Positions 17,371 to 26,066 are shown, numbered from the stretch's first letter. The stretch: 35,005 nucleotides of DNA from Paracoccaceae bacterium (GCA_014879735.1 JACSRN010000134.1:1-35005); one strand, 5' to 3'. The notes: a model not told the origin generated them from the sequence alone. Program-made: numbers and translations.

Positions 17371-18359
17371 CAGCGCAGACCGGCGGCAGAGAGCGGCATC
17401 AGAACGGCGGCGTCGGCCGGGCGGACGATGGCACGCCCGGTATCGATATCGGCCGGCGCGAGATGGATGGTCTTGCCCAGGGCCGCCATGATGACCGGCA
17501 TGTAACCTTGCATGTAGGGCTGCTGGTCAACCTGCACCTGGATATAGCCGGATTGCAGTTCCTGAATGACCTGCGGCACCAGATCGAACCCGGCAAGCAG
17601 AACCTTGCCAGGGGCGGCGCCAGTGTCGCGCAGCACGCGGGCCACGGCCGCATTGTTGTTGACCGTATCGAAATAGGCGTTCAGCCCGGGATTGGCGGTC
17701 AGCGCCGCGCTGAAGCGTTCCGCCGTGGTTGCCGGGTCGATGCCGGCGTCGATGCGCGAGATCTTGACCTCGCGGTCGGGATGCGCGGCCTGATAATCCT
17801 TCAGATAGGCCTCGATCCCGGCGGCGCGCTGTTCGGAGAAGTTGGCGCCCGGCAGGTTCACCCCGATCACGATCGACAGGGGTCCCTCGGCGGGAAAGCC
17901 ATCGGAAAGCGCCTTGGCAAGCTCGTAGCCGGCGACGGCGAAGTTCTGGCCGACGAAGGCCTGCCGGGCGTTGCCCGCCGCCCCTTCGGTATCGTCGACA
18001 TTGGCCGCGATGACCGTGATGCCGGCGGCGCGGGCGCGGGCAAGCACGTCGTCATAGGCCCGGTCGTCGATGATCGTGGTTATGATCGCATCAGGCTTGC
18101 CGGCGATGGCTGCCTCGATATTGGCGATCTGCTCGGGAATGGCGCCATCGTTCTGGGCAAACAGCATCTGGCAATCGGCGCCGACCTGGGTGCATCCGGC
18201 CTCGAAACCCAGCTTCACCGCCTGAAAGAAGCTATTGGAGGTGGAGCCGTGGATGGCAAAGACGATCTTTGCCGGCGCAGCCTCCTGCGCCGCGGCAACC
18301 GTTGCCAGGGCAAGGGTGGCACAGCCCGCGGCCAGAAGGGAATTCAGGGTCATTCGCAT
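17370..18359 (-). CDS. Sugar ABC transporter periplasmic binding protein (Peripla_BP_4 type)
   Basis: This 329-residue ribose-binding-protein-like SBP has a Sec signal peptide of about 24 residues (MRMTLNSLLAAG ... ATVAAA). The mature protein begins near QEAAPAKIVFAIHGS. Landmarks are 'SNSFFQAVKLGFEAG', 'IPEQIANIEAAIAGKPDAIIT', and 'NPGLNAYFDTVNNNAAV', the two-lobe pattern of the CUT2 binding proteins. The ribosome site GGAGGAA is strong, as expected for the most abundant component. It lies 24 bp after the SDR stop. The ligand is likely a sugar, cyclitol or sugar acid, not readable from sequence. Confidence 0.92.
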   Translation of the reverse strand: MRMTLNSLLAAGCATLALATVAAAQEAAPAKIVFAIHGSTSNSFFQAVKLGFEAGCTQVGADCQMLFAQNDGAIPEQIANIEAAIAGKPDAIITTIIDDRAYDDVLARARAAGITVIAANVDDTEGAAGNARQAFVGQNFAVAGYELAKALSDGFPAEGPLSIVIGVNLPGANFSEQRAAGIEAYLKDYQAAHPDREVKISRIDAGIDPATTAERFSAALTANPGLNAYFDTVNNNAAVARVLRDTGAAPGKVLLAGFDLVPQVIQELQSGYIQVQVDQQPYMQGYMPVIMAALGKTIHLAPADIDTGRAIVRPADAAVLMPLSAAGLR

Positions 18360-18383
18360 TGGTATTCCTCCCGTTGCGCCGCA

Positions 18384-19139
18384 TCAGAGCGGCAAGTTCT
18401 GAACAGTCCGTCCGCCATCGGCGAAAAGCGTCTGTCCGGTGACGTAGTCGGCCTCGGCGCCCAGCAGGAACGCGATGCCGGTGGCAATTTCGTCGGGTCG
18501 GGCCACGCGGCCCATGGGTGTCCGGTCCAGGATCTTGCGCAGCGCGTCTGGCCGGTCGGCTTCCAGCCGGTCCAGCATCGCCGTCTGCACCGTGCCGGGG
18601 GCCATGGCATTGACCCGGACGCCAAGGGGCGCCAGTTCGACGGCCATCGCCCGTACCATTTGGGCCACGGCACCCTTGGAAGTGGCATAGGCGGTATGGG
18701 TCGGCGTGGCGATCACGGCATTGACCGACGACAGCAGCACCGCGGCATAGGTCGCGTCGACTGCCGGCGGGTTGGCGCGCCAAAGCCGGGCACAGGCCTG
18801 GACGGCACGAAAGCTGCCCAGAACGTTGACGTCCAGCATATGTGCAAAGTCGGAGTCGGTCAGATCGAAGAAATTGTGGTGCAGGTCGATCCCTGCGGAT
18901 GTGACCAGCCCGTGCGGCACCCCAAACCGTGCGGCCGCCGCTGCAACACTGGCCTCGACCGCGACCGTCGAAGCTACGTCGCAGGCAAAGAAGCCGGCGT
19001 CCCCGACCGGAAGGTCCGGTGGCGGCCTGCGATCCAGCAGCGATACAAATGCCCCGCGACCCGCCAGCAACCGTGCGGTTGCAAGACCGATGCCTCCGGC
19101 CGCGCCGGTGATGATGTAATGGCGTCCCCGATGGGTCAT
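18384..19139 (-). CDS. Short-chain dehydrogenase/reductase (SDR)
   Basis: This 251-residue classical SDR is a NAD(P)-dependent oxidoreductase of a hydroxyl group. The cofactor loop TGAAGGIG is at residues 11-18. The catalytic Ser is in VLLSSVN (137/138), and Tyr151 and Lys155 are in YATSK. 'NAMAPGTVQTAM' and 'ADYVTGQTLFADGG' close the fold. The start at 19139 is chosen for its ATGA overlap with the amidohydrolase; another ATG lies two codons earlier. In this operon it most likely oxidises the imported cyclitol or sugar to an inosose or lactone, the first step before lactonase or dehydratase. This is inference from gene order. Confidence 0.88.
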   Translation of the reverse strand: MTHRGRHYIITGAAGGIGLATARLLAGRGAFVSLLDRRPPPDLPVGDAGFFACDVASTVAVEASVAAAAARFGVPHGLVTSAGIDLHHNFFDLTDSDFAHMLDVNVLGSFRAVQACARLWRANPPAVDATYAAVLLSSVNAVIATPTHTAYATSKGAVAQMVRAMAVELAPLGVRVNAMAPGTVQTAMLDRLEADRPDALRKILDRTPMGRVARPDEIATGIAFLLGAEADYVTGQTLFADGGRTVQNLPL

Positions 19140-19966
19140 TCGCATACCTCGTCATCCGGCAGGAGGGCTGGCGGAAAGCCGCAAAGGGCCGCAGCGTTGT
19201 CGTGCATCAGTGCGCGCCGGCTTGCCGCATCCGGGGCAAGGCGCTCTGCCACATCGGTCAGCGCGGCATCGTCTGCCGGCCCCATATGGTTCGGATGCGG
19301 CCAGTTGGTGGCCCAGAGCACCCGGTCCGGCGCCAACCCGATCAGCTGCCGGGCCAGCGCCGCGACATCATCATAGCCCGGCGCACCGATCCGGGAGGTT
19401 TCGTAAAGCCCCGAGATCTTGACCCAGGTCCGGCCATTGCCGACAAGGGCGCACAGGGCCTGAAATGCGGGATCGCGGGGCAGGACCGGCGTCAGGAACT
19501 TGCCGACATGGTCGATGACCAGCCTGCAGGGCAGGGCGTTCAGCAGCCCGAGGCGACCGGAAAGCTCGGCGCCATCGCATTGCAGATGCAACTGCCAGTC
19601 CCGCTCTGCCGCGCGGAAGGCCAGCCGGGGCAGGTCGTCCCAGTTCAGAACCCCGCCCTTCAGCAGGAAGGCGCGCAGTCCGACCACCCCCGATGCTGCA
19701 AGATCGTCGCACAGGGCTTCGGATGCATCGGGCGTGATCACCGCGACCCCCCGGGCCGTCTCTGGCCCGAGTTGGGCCACGGCATCCAGCATCACCGCAT
19801 TGTCGGTGCCGTAGAGCATCGACTGGACGACCAGCACCCGGGTGATATCCAGCGCTGCCATAACCCGGCGATAGTCTTCGAGTCCGGCATTTGGCACGGT
19901 GAATGGCGCAGCGACCTGCGGCCGGCCGCCATAGACATGCATATGGGCATCGAACCGGGCCGGCAT
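19136..19966 (-). CDS. Amidohydrolase-family lactonase-like hydrolase
   Basis: This 276-residue TIM-barrel hydrolase of the amidohydrolase-2 group resembles 2-pyrone-4,6-dicarboxylate lactonase and sugar lactonases. Seen: 'FDAHMHVYGG' (metal or substrate His pair), 'QLHLQCDG', 'LVIDHVGKF', and 'ATNWPHPN', the typical late motif with the catalytic-type Asp replaced or shifted (WATNWPHP). The start ATG overlaps the dehydratase stop by one base; a GTG one codon earlier would give a 4-nt overlap. Predicted role: hydrolysis of a lactone produced by the SDR. The exact lactone is unknown, and some family members instead act on other ring esters. Confidence 0.83.
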   Translation of the reverse strand: MPARFDAHMHVYGGRPQVAAPFTVPNAGLEDYRRVMAALDITRVLVVQSMLYGTDNAVMLDAVAQLGPETARGVAVITPDASEALCDDLAASGVVGLRAFLLKGGVLNWDDLPRLAFRAAERDWQLHLQCDGAELSGRLGLLNALPCRLVIDHVGKFLTPVLPRDPAFQALCALVGNGRTWVKISGLYETSRIGAPGYDDVAALARQLIGLAPDRVLWATNWPHPNHMGPADDAALTDVAERLAPDAASRRALMHDNAAALCGFPPALLPDDEVCE

Positions 19967-21201
19967 CACGCAACGGTCTTTCCGCTGACCTGCCGCACAA
20001 GATCGTCGCGGGCCAGGAAACGCTCGGACAGGGCCATTCCGATGCCCGGCCGGTCCGAGGCAGAAATCATGCCATTCTCGACCTTTGGCACCTCATCGAC
20101 GATCTCGGCATAAAAGCCGCGGGTATGGGCGCGCACGGTTTCGCAGATCAGCCCGTTCTGGGCGGCCATCAGCAGATGCACATTGGCGCCCAAAGTCACC
20201 GGCCCGGTGCAATCATGCGGGGCGATGGCCCGGTCATAGGCCTCGGCAAGATGCGTGACGCGCACCGCCTCGCTGAGGCCGCCAATCCAGGCCACGTCGA
20301 AGTTCGCCACGTCGATCGCGCGGCGGCCGAACATCTCGCGGTACCAGGGCAGGGTCCCGAAGTTCTCGGACCCTGCGACCCGGCCGGTCACACGCTCGCG
20401 GTAGCGTGCCACATCGTCGAAGTTCTGCATCCAGACAGGTTCTTCGTGCCAGTAGATGCCAAGGTCGCGCGTTGCATCGGCGATCTCCAGCGCGGCCGGC
20501 AGCTTCCACAACCCGTGATATTCGATCATGATGTCCATCGCATCGCCGACTTCCTCGCGGATGCGCTCGATGGGCCACAGGGCTTTTTTCAGATCGGCCG
20601 CAGAGATTTCCATGCCGCCCGCCCGCAGGGCGAAAGGGTCGAACGGCCAGATTTTCATGGCGGTGATGCCCTCGTCCAGCAGTTCGCGCGCCAGTTGCGC
20701 CGGCTCGAAGACCTGCAGCAGCAGATCATCCAGCGGCTCGATTTCGGCGGGGGCCGGATCGTCGCGGCTGATCAGTTCCGTGTTGTAGCCATGGCGCAGC
20801 CGGTTGTTGTAGCGGCTGCCCGCGCAGGTATTGTAGACGCGGATGCTGTCGCGAACCTTGCCGCCCAGAAGGTGATGCAACGGTTTCGCATTGGCTTGGC
20901 CAAACAGATCCCACAGCGCCAGATCGACGGCGGAATTTCCGCAAATCTCGACAGAACGGCTGGGGAAGCCGTTGAAATGGTTTCCAACCTTGCGCGCCAG
21001 CGCATGGGTCAGCAGGTTGCGCTGAAGCGGATCGCGCCCGATCAGGGCCGGCGCACAGGTTTCATGGACATAGGCCATGACAGCCGCGGGGTTCCGGAAG
21101 GTCTCGCCCAGACCGATCAGACCCTCATCGGTATGCAGGCGCACCCACACCAGATTGCCCGCTTCCTTCATTTGAATGGTTTCAACGCCGGTGATCTTCA
21201 C
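19966..21201 (-). CDS. Enolase-superfamily (mandelate racemase type) sugar-acid dehydratase
   Basis: This 411-residue protein has the N-terminal capping domain and barrel of the mandelate racemase/muconate lactonising group. Barrel landmarks: 'MKIWPFD' (strand 2 Lys), 'IMIEYHG' (metal Glu and adjacent His), 'WHEEP' (metal Glu), 'AGSENFG' (metal Glu), and 'APHDCTGP' (catalytic His). This pattern is that of acid-sugar dehydratases that remove water from the C2-C3 position of aldonates. The start is GTG at 21201, following GGGAGG. It is the first gene of the eight-gene operon, next to the AT-rich control region and divergent from the GntR-type regulator. The specific sugar acid or cyclitol is unknown. 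Confidence 0.88.
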   Translation of the reverse strand: MKITGVETIQMKEAGNLVWVRLHTDEGLIGLGETFRNPAAVMAYVHETCAPALIGRDPLQRNLLTHALARKVGNHFNGFPSRSVEICGNSAVDLALWDLFGQANAKPLHHLLGGKVRDSIRVYNTCAGSRYNNRLRHGYNTELISRDDPAPAEIEPLDDLLLQVFEPAQLARELLDEGITAMKIWPFDPFALRAGGMEISAADLKKALWPIERIREEVGDAMDIMIEYHGLWKLPAALEIADATRDLGIYWHEEPVWMQNFDDVARYRERVTGRVAGSENFGTLPWYREMFGRRAIDVANFDVAWIGGLSEAVRVTHLAEAYDRAIAPHDCTGPVTLGANVHLLMAAQNGLICETVRAHTRGFYAEIVDEVPKVENGMISASDRPGIGMALSERFLARDDLVRQVSGKTVA

Positions 21202-21371
21202 GTTCAGGCCTCCCTCTTCGTCGGGACTGTGTGCTGGGGGTCTCTATAAGTCAATAATAGTAATTTATGTTATAGCTACTCGTTGGTTATTTTATTGATT
21301 ATAATATATAAAAAGGTATTGCCTTGCGGACAAAAAATTACTACTTTTTACAACATAGGAAAGGTTGTGTC
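21202..21371. promoter_or_regulatory. AT-rich divergent control region
   Basis: 170 bp between the dehydratase operon and the GntR-family gene. It is far poorer in GC than its neighbours, with two candidate elements. TCAATAA (21251-21257) is an inverted match to TTATTGA (21292-21298), and several TATAAT-like hexamers lie at 21296-21310. This is the expected location for both promoters and the regulator's operator. The exact site cannot be set by eye. Confidence 0.5.
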
Positions 21372-22064
21372 ATGAAAAGTCCGCTTGCTGACCAAGCCGT
21401 CACCCGAATCAGGGCGATGCTTCACGTCCCCGGCCACACCCAGGGTGGCCGTCTGCCGCCGGAGGAGGCGCTCGCCGCCGAGTTGGGAATTTCACGGCCG
21501 GTGTTGCGGCAGGCCCTGGCGCAACTGAAGGCCGAGGGCCTGCTGGAATCGCGCCGGGGTTCGGGAACCTATATCCGACCCGCCGCGGCCAAGCCCGAAG
21601 CCCTGCCCGGCTACGGCATGCCCGAGACGCTGGCGGATCTGGAGGATTGCCTGCGCTTTCGCATGGTGATCGAGGAGCTTGCCGCAGCAGAAGCGGCACG
21701 GCGGCGCGCCCCGGCCGCGCTGCGCGAACTGGCGCAGGCAGTAGAGGCCATGGAACGCGCGCCGGTCACGGAGGCGCAGAACTTCGAAGCGGACATGGCC
21801 TTTCATCTGGCCATCGCCCGCGCGACCGAGAACCGCTACATCTTCATGACGCTCAGTTTCCTGATGCCGCATATCCGCATCTGCCTGCAAATGGGGCGCC
21901 AGTTGCGGGCGGTTCCGCTGAACCTGGCATCGCGCAGGGTTGCGGGCGAACATCGGGCAATTCTGGCATCGATCGAAAGCGGCAATGCAGAGGATGCCGC
22001 GCAGCGCATGCATGACCATCTGCTGGCCGGGATCGAGCGGGTATTCGGCAAGAGAGGGTGGTAA
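21372..22064 (+). CDS. FadR-subfamily GntR transcriptional regulator
   Basis: 230 residues. The N-terminal winged helix-turn-helix (about 33-70) contains 'LGISRPVLRQALAQLKAEGLL' and the wing 'SRRGSGTYIRP'. The C-terminal all-helical FCD effector domain shows the metal/ligand Asp-His pattern in 'FEADMAFHLAIA' and the later 'EHRAILASIESGNAEDA' and 'MHDHL'. FadR-type regulators with FCD domains bind sugar acids or related metabolites and usually repress the divergent operon. The start at 21372 was chosen because upstream in-frame codons lie in the AT-rich control DNA. It probably controls the dehydratase-to-aldolase operon. Confidence 0.9.
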   Translation: MKSPLADQAVTRIRAMLHVPGHTQGGRLPPEEALAAELGISRPVLRQALAQLKAEGLLESRRGSGTYIRPAAAKPEALPGYGMPETLADLEDCLRFRMVIEELAAAEAARRRAPAALRELAQAVEAMERAPVTEAQNFEADMAFHLAIARATENRYIFMTLSFLMPHIRICLQMGRQLRAVPLNLASRRVAGEHRAILASIESGNAEDAAQRMHDHLLAGIERVFGKRGW

Positions 22065-22216
22065 GCCGAAGGCGATCCGCGGCCGACCATCGCGCGGGCA
22101 AGGTCCCGGGGGCGGCCACCAGGCAGAAAACGCCAGAGGCGCGCGCCGATGCTAGGCTCGCTCGGGGGGCGAATTGCCGCGGCGCTCCGGTTCCGGGATC
22201 CGGATCGCCGGCGCCG

Positions 22217-23110
22217 CTATTCCTCGCCAAAGACCGCCCTCAGCCAGTCGCGCAGCTTTTGCACCTCCGGACGTTTCCAGGTCTGGTCCGAGGCCATCAT
22301 GTAATAATCCCCAAGCCGCACATTGCTGGGGATCACCTCGACGATCTCGCCCAGTGCCAGCGAGGGCTTGGCGATCAGCGTGCTGACCAGCGCCACGCCC
22401 TGGCCAAGCCGTGCCCCCTCGATCGAGAGATTGCCCTGCCAGAGCTTTATGCCGCGCAGTTCGGGGATTTCGACCATGCCGGCCTTGGTCAGCCAGCTCT
22501 CCCATTGCCGGGCGGTCTTTTCATGGATCAGCGGCAGCCGCGTCAGATCGGCGAGGCTTCGGATCTCGCCGGCACCGGCCAGCAGTTCGGGGCTGGCGAC
22601 GGGAATGATCCGGGGGCTGGCAAAGATCTCGGCGCTGACCCCAGGGATTGCCGGCACTGCCTCGCTATAGGTCAGTTCGACATCGGCGCCGCCCTTCAGC
22701 ATCTCGGCCCCCAGAAGCTGCGGCTGCAGCGTGAGATTGCCGACCTCGATGGTCTTTTCGATCTCGGAGAGCATGCCGAGGATCCGCCGCGTCGCCAGCC
22801 CCGGCATGCAGGAGATATGCAGCGCGCTGTCCGTGCCACGCCGCAGCCCGGTCGAGGCGGAGGCGATGATGCCGAAGGCGCGCCGGATCTGCTCGGCATA
22901 GCGCTCGCCCTCGCGCGTCAGCACCAGGTTGCGGCCGCTCTTGCGCACCAGATCCACCTTCAGGAAATATTCAAGATTCTGGATGTGGCGCGAAACCACC
23001 GTATGCGAGATCGAAAGCTCTTCGGCCGCCTCGCGCACCAGGCCATGGCGCGAATAGGCCTCGAAAGCCCTGAGCGAGATCAGCGGCGGGATGTTGCGCG
23101 ATGCGTTCAT
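22217..23110 (-). CDS. LysR-family transcriptional regulator (GcvA-like)
   Basis: 297 residues. The N-terminal winged helix-turn-helix (about 8-65) reads 'PPLISLRAFEAYSRHG', then 'AAEELSISHTVVSRHIQNLE', typical of the GcvA branch. The rest is the periplasmic-binding-like effector domain ('LHISCMPGLATRRIL' start). Start ATG at 23110. It is transcribed divergently from the acyl-CoA operon, with a perfect T-N11-A palindrome in between (23160-23172). It most likely activates that operon in response to a substrate or CoA-ester. The effector is unknown. Confidence 0.9.
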   Translation of the reverse strand: MNASRNIPPLISLRAFEAYSRHGLVREAAEELSISHTVVSRHIQNLEYFLKVDLVRKSGRNLVLTREGERYAEQIRRAFGIIASASTGLRRGTDSALHISCMPGLATRRILGMLSEIEKTIEVGNLTLQPQLLGAEMLKGGADVELTYSEAVPAIPGVSAEIFASPRIIPVASPELLAGAGEIRSLADLTRLPLIHEKTARQWESWLTKAGMVEIPELRGIKLWQGNLSIEGARLGQGVALVSTLIAKPSLALGEIVEVIPSNVRLGDYYMMASDQTWKRPEVQKLRDWLRAVFGEE

Positions 23111-23159
23111 TTGGCTCTTGCTCCACCTCTGGCCCGGCGGGTTTGCAAGGGCTGATTGG

Positions 23160-23172
23160 TGCATTTTATGCA
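23160..23172. promoter_or_regulatory. LysR-box palindrome (T-N11-A)
   Basis: TGCAT-TTT-ATGCA is a perfect 5-bp inverted repeat that fits the T-N11-A form of LysR operators. It lies in the 144-bp divergent gap, about 50 bp from the LysR start and 83 bp before the thiolase-like start. Confidence 0.55.
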
Positions 23173-23254
23173 GCATTTCGCCATCGTCAAACTGCTTGTC
23201 CGGCGACCGCTTCCTGCCGACCTTGCGGAGGTCGGAAATAAGGGGAAATGCCAG

Positions 23255-24421
23255 ATGTCGGGCATCCGAAACAAGGCGGCGATTGTCGGCCTGCATGAAT
23301 CGCCGTTGCGCGATGCGCCCGGCATCCATCCGTTCCGGATCATGATGGACAGCGTCCTTGCGGCGCTCGACGACGCCGGCCTGGCGCTTGCCGATGTCGA
23401 TGGGCTCTGCGTCGCCTCGGGTGACTGGGCCGAGGGGGGCGCGGTCGAAAGCGTCACCGAATTTGCCGATTACGCCGGGATCACGCCGACCTGGTTCAAC
23501 GGAACCGATGTCGGGGGGTGCTCCTATCTGGTCCATGCCGGCCATGCCGCCGCCGCCATCGCCACCGGCATGGCCGAAGTCGTGGTGATCGCCTATGCCG
23601 CCTGCCCGCGCTGGTGGCCGCTGACCACACCCTCTTTCGACCCGTTCGTCTTTCCGGCCGGCCCCGGCCAGTATGAACTGCCCTATGATCCGACGCTGAT
23701 TTCGGCCTATGCGCTGATGGCGCAGCGCCATATGGCGGAATACGGCACCACATCCCGGCAACTGGCCGAGATCGCCGTCACCTTCCGACGCCATGCCGCC
23801 ACGAACCCGCATGCGAAGATGCAAAAGCCGCTGACGGCAGAGGAGGTGCTTGGCTCGACGCTGATCGCCAGCCCGCTGCGGCGGCTCGACTGCTGCCTTG
23901 TCACCGACGGTGGCGGCGCCATCGTGATGACCAGTGCCGAACGCGCCCGGGATCTGCGCCGCAAGCCGGTGCTGCTTTCGGGCTTTGGCGCGGCCGTGCG
24001 GCGGACCCAGATCAGCCAGATCCCCGAGGATCTGTCGACCCCGGCGGTCGTCTCGGGGCAGCGCGCCTTTGCCATGGCGGGGTTGGGCCACAAGGATATC
24101 GACGTGGCGCAGCTTTACGACGCTTTCACCATCACGCCGCTTCTGGCGCTGGAGGATCTGGGCTTCTGCCGGCGCGGCGAGGGCGGCGCCTTCGTGTCGG
24201 ATGGCAACCTGGGCATCGGGGGCGCCCTGCCCTGCAACACCGATGGCGGCGGCATGTCGTCGAACCATCCCGGCAAACGCGGTCTTCTCGCGCTGATCGA
24301 AGGCGCGCGCCAGTTGCGCGGCGAGGGTCCGGGCGTTCAGGTCGAAGGCGCCGAGACGGCCCTGGTCCACGGACTTGGCGGTACGTTCTGCGCCTCGTCC
24401 ACCGCGATCCTGACGGTCTGA
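23255..24421 (+). CDS. Thiolase-like protein (SCP-x / lipid-transfer type)
   Basis: 388 residues with the thiolase fold. Seen: a Cys at about residue 89 in 'DVGGCSYLVH' (nucleophile region), 'VAQLYDAFTITPLLALEDLG', 'NTDGGGMSSNHPGKRG' (His loop), and the final 'GGTFCASSTAIL'. This is the pattern of non-canonical thiolases/Ltp proteins that pair with a DUF35 protein, as the next gene does. Such pairs perform C-C bond cleavage or retro-aldol reactions on acyl-CoA esters (for example Ltp2-ChsH2 in steroid degradation). Unlike Ltp2, the His of the GHP-like loop is kept, so true thiolysis is possible. Start at 23255 with AGGGG upstream. First gene of a six-gene operon. Confidence 0.85.
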   Translation: MSGIRNKAAIVGLHESPLRDAPGIHPFRIMMDSVLAALDDAGLALADVDGLCVASGDWAEGGAVESVTEFADYAGITPTWFNGTDVGGCSYLVHAGHAAAAIATGMAEVVVIAYAACPRWWPLTTPSFDPFVFPAGPGQYELPYDPTLISAYALMAQRHMAEYGTTSRQLAEIAVTFRRHAATNPHAKMQKPLTAEEVLGSTLIASPLRRLDCCLVTDGGGAIVMTSAERARDLRRKPVLLSGFGAAVRRTQISQIPEDLSTPAVVSGQRAFAMAGLGHKDIDVAQLYDAFTITPLLALEDLGFCRRGEGGAFVSDGNLGIGGALPCNTDGGGMSSNHPGKRGLLALIEGARQLRGEGPGVQVEGAETALVHGLGGTFCASSTAILTV

Positions 24422-24432
24422 GGAGGCCCGCC

Positions 24433-24810
24433 ATGAAACCCGTCATCGACAATGACAGCGCACCCTACTGGGAGGGGCTGAAGCAGGGGCGTCTCCTGAT
24501 CCAGCGCTGCCCCTCGACCGGCCGCTATCAATGGTATCCGCGCGGCCATTCCATCCACGATCCGACCGCGATTCCCGAATGGGTCGAGGCCAGCGGCACC
24601 GGCGAGGTCTTCTCCTTCACCGTGATCCACCGCGGCAACACCAAGCGGCCGCCCTACAATTGCGCGATGATCCGGCTCGACGAAGGGGTGATCATGCTGG
24701 CTTCCCTGCGTGGCATCGAAGAGGCCGATCTGCGCATCGGCCAGCGCGTGCGGGTCGATTTCGAGCCGCTGGACGACGAGATCACGCTGCCGGTCTTCCG
24801 CCCGCTCTGA
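24433..24810 (+). CDS. DUF35 OB-fold protein (acyl-CoA-associated)
   Basis: 125 residues of the DUF35 type: an N-terminal rubredoxin-like finger region then an OB-fold (WVEASGTGEVFSFTVIHR ... GQRVRVDFEPL). Members act as partner subunits of thiolase-like/Ltp enzymes. The usual four zinc-binding Cys are not present: the finger region reads 'RCPSTGRYQWYPRG', with a single Cys. Strong GAGGAGG ribosome site, 11 bp after the thiolase-like stop. Probably forms a complex with that protein. Confidence 0.88.
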   Translation: MKPVIDNDSAPYWEGLKQGRLLIQRCPSTGRYQWYPRGHSIHDPTAIPEWVEASGTGEVFSFTVIHRGNTKRPPYNCAMIRLDEGVIMLASLRGIEEADLRIGQRVRVDFEPLDDEITLPVFRPL

Positions 24811-24856
24811 CCCCCGATTGCAACCCGCGACCGGCCGCCGCCGGAAAGGACATTTC

Positions 24857-25303
24857 ATGAGCCAGATCTTTTTCGATGATATCGCGGAGGGGGCGGAATA
24901 TCCCTCCTCGCGCGTCACCGTGACCGAAAGCCACATCGTGACCTTCGCCGGGCTGACCGGCGATTTCAATCCGCTGCATATGGATGAGATCGCCGCGCAG
25001 GAGAATGGCTTTGGCCGCCGCATCGCGCATGGGATGCTGGGCCATTCGCTCTCGACCGGGCTGCGATCGGGAATCGACGACTGGGCGATCATGGCGTTCC
25101 TGCAGACCTCGCGCAGCTTCGCCGCCCCGATCCTGATCGGCGATACGGTGCGCTATCGTGCAACGATCCTTGAGAAACGGCCCTCGGGGTCGAAACCGGA
25201 TCGCGGCGTGGTCCGGGTCGGGATCGAGCTGCTGAAGCAGGATGGCAGCGTCGTGCAAAAGGGCGAGGACGTCTTCCTTGTCGAACGCCGGACGGGGGGC
25301 TGA
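24857..25303 (+). CDS. MaoC-family enoyl-CoA hydratase/dehydratase
   Basis: 148 residues, single hotdog domain of the (R)-specific hydratase type. The hydratase-2 motif is intact: 'FAGLTGDFNPLHMDE' with Asp36 and His41, then 'GFGRRIAHGM'. It adds water to a trans-2-enoyl-CoA. The start ATG at 24857 is preceded by GGAAAGGA and gives a family-length product. The next gene starts 3 bp after its stop. In this operon it would hydrate an unsaturated CoA ester for the following dehydrogenase. Confidence 0.9.
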   Translation: MSQIFFDDIAEGAEYPSSRVTVTESHIVTFAGLTGDFNPLHMDEIAAQENGFGRRIAHGMLGHSLSTGLRSGIDDWAIMAFLQTSRSFAAPILIGDTVRYRATILEKRPSGSKPDRGVVRVGIELLKQDGSVVQKGEDVFLVERRTGG

Positions 25304-25306
25304 GCC

Positions 25307-26050
25307 ATGCGCGGACTTTCGGGCAGGACCGCTCTTGTCACCGGCGGCGCCGGCGGCATCGGAAGCGCGGTGGCCGTGCGGCTGGCCGACGAGGGCGTGC
25401 GGGTGGTGATCGCCGACCGCGACCATGAGGCCGCCCGGCGGGTGGCCGCCGGGCTGTCGGGGCCGGCCATTGCGCTGGCGCTCGACGTGGCCGAACGCGC
25501 AAGCTGGGAGGCTCTGGTCGACAGCCTGCCCGCGGATTTCGCCGGGATCTCGATCCTTGCCAATATCGCCGGCATCACCCGCGACCGCTCGCTTGCGAAG
25601 ATGCAGGACGCCGATTGGGATGCGGTGATCAACGTCAACCTGCGTGGCACCTGGCTGGGTTGCCAGACCGCGTTCCGGCTTTTTGCCGATCATGGCAAGG
25701 GCGGCGCGATCATCAACATCGCATCGACCGCGATCTTCGGCACCTTCGGCCAGGCGAATTACTCATCGGCGAAAGCCGGGATCACCGGCCTGACCCGCAC
25801 CGCCGCCATCGAAGGCGCGAAGCGCGGCATCCGCGTCAATGCCGTTGCGCCGGGTGTCATCGCCACGCCGATGGTGATGGCCGTGCCCGAAGAGATCCGC
25901 GCGAAATGGACGGGGCAGATCCTTGCCGGCCGCTTCGGTACGCCGGCCGAGATCGCGGCGGTGGTGGCCTTCCTCGCCTCGGACGATGCCTCCTATGTGA
26001 CAGGCCAGACCCTGATCGCCGACGGTGGTGCGACCACCGGCGATTTCTGA
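25307..26050 (+). CDS. SDR dehydrogenase (FabG-like, 3-hydroxyacyl)
   Basis: 247 residues. Cofactor loop TGGAGGIG at 12-19, catalytic Ser140, Tyr152 and Lys156 (NYSSAK), 'NAVAPGVIATPM', and 'SYVTGQTLIADGG'. NAD(P)-dependent oxidation of a hydroxyacyl-CoA is the natural role after a MaoC hydratase. A FabG-like reductase is equally possible by sequence. Separated from the MaoC gene by 3 bp and followed by the crotonase after 16 bp. Confidence 0.9.
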   Translation: MRGLSGRTALVTGGAGGIGSAVAVRLADEGVRVVIADRDHEAARRVAAGLSGPAIALALDVAERASWEALVDSLPADFAGISILANIAGITRDRSLAKMQDADWDAVINVNLRGTWLGCQTAFRLFADHGKGGAIINIASTAIFGTFGQANYSSAKAGITGLTRTAAIEGAKRGIRVNAVAPGVIATPMVMAVPEEIRAKWTGQILAGRFGTPAEIAAVVAFLASDDASYVTGQTLIADGGATTGDF

Positions 26051-26066
26051 GACGAAAGAGACGAGA

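Noticed and set aside
17316-19376. 686-codon plus-strand frame
   Set aside because: Antisense to the binding-protein and SDR genes, which carry clear motifs.
22217-24370. 717-codon minus-strand frame fused to the LysR gene
   Set aside because: Only the last 297 codons (start 23110) are LysR; the rest is antisense to the thiolase-like gene.
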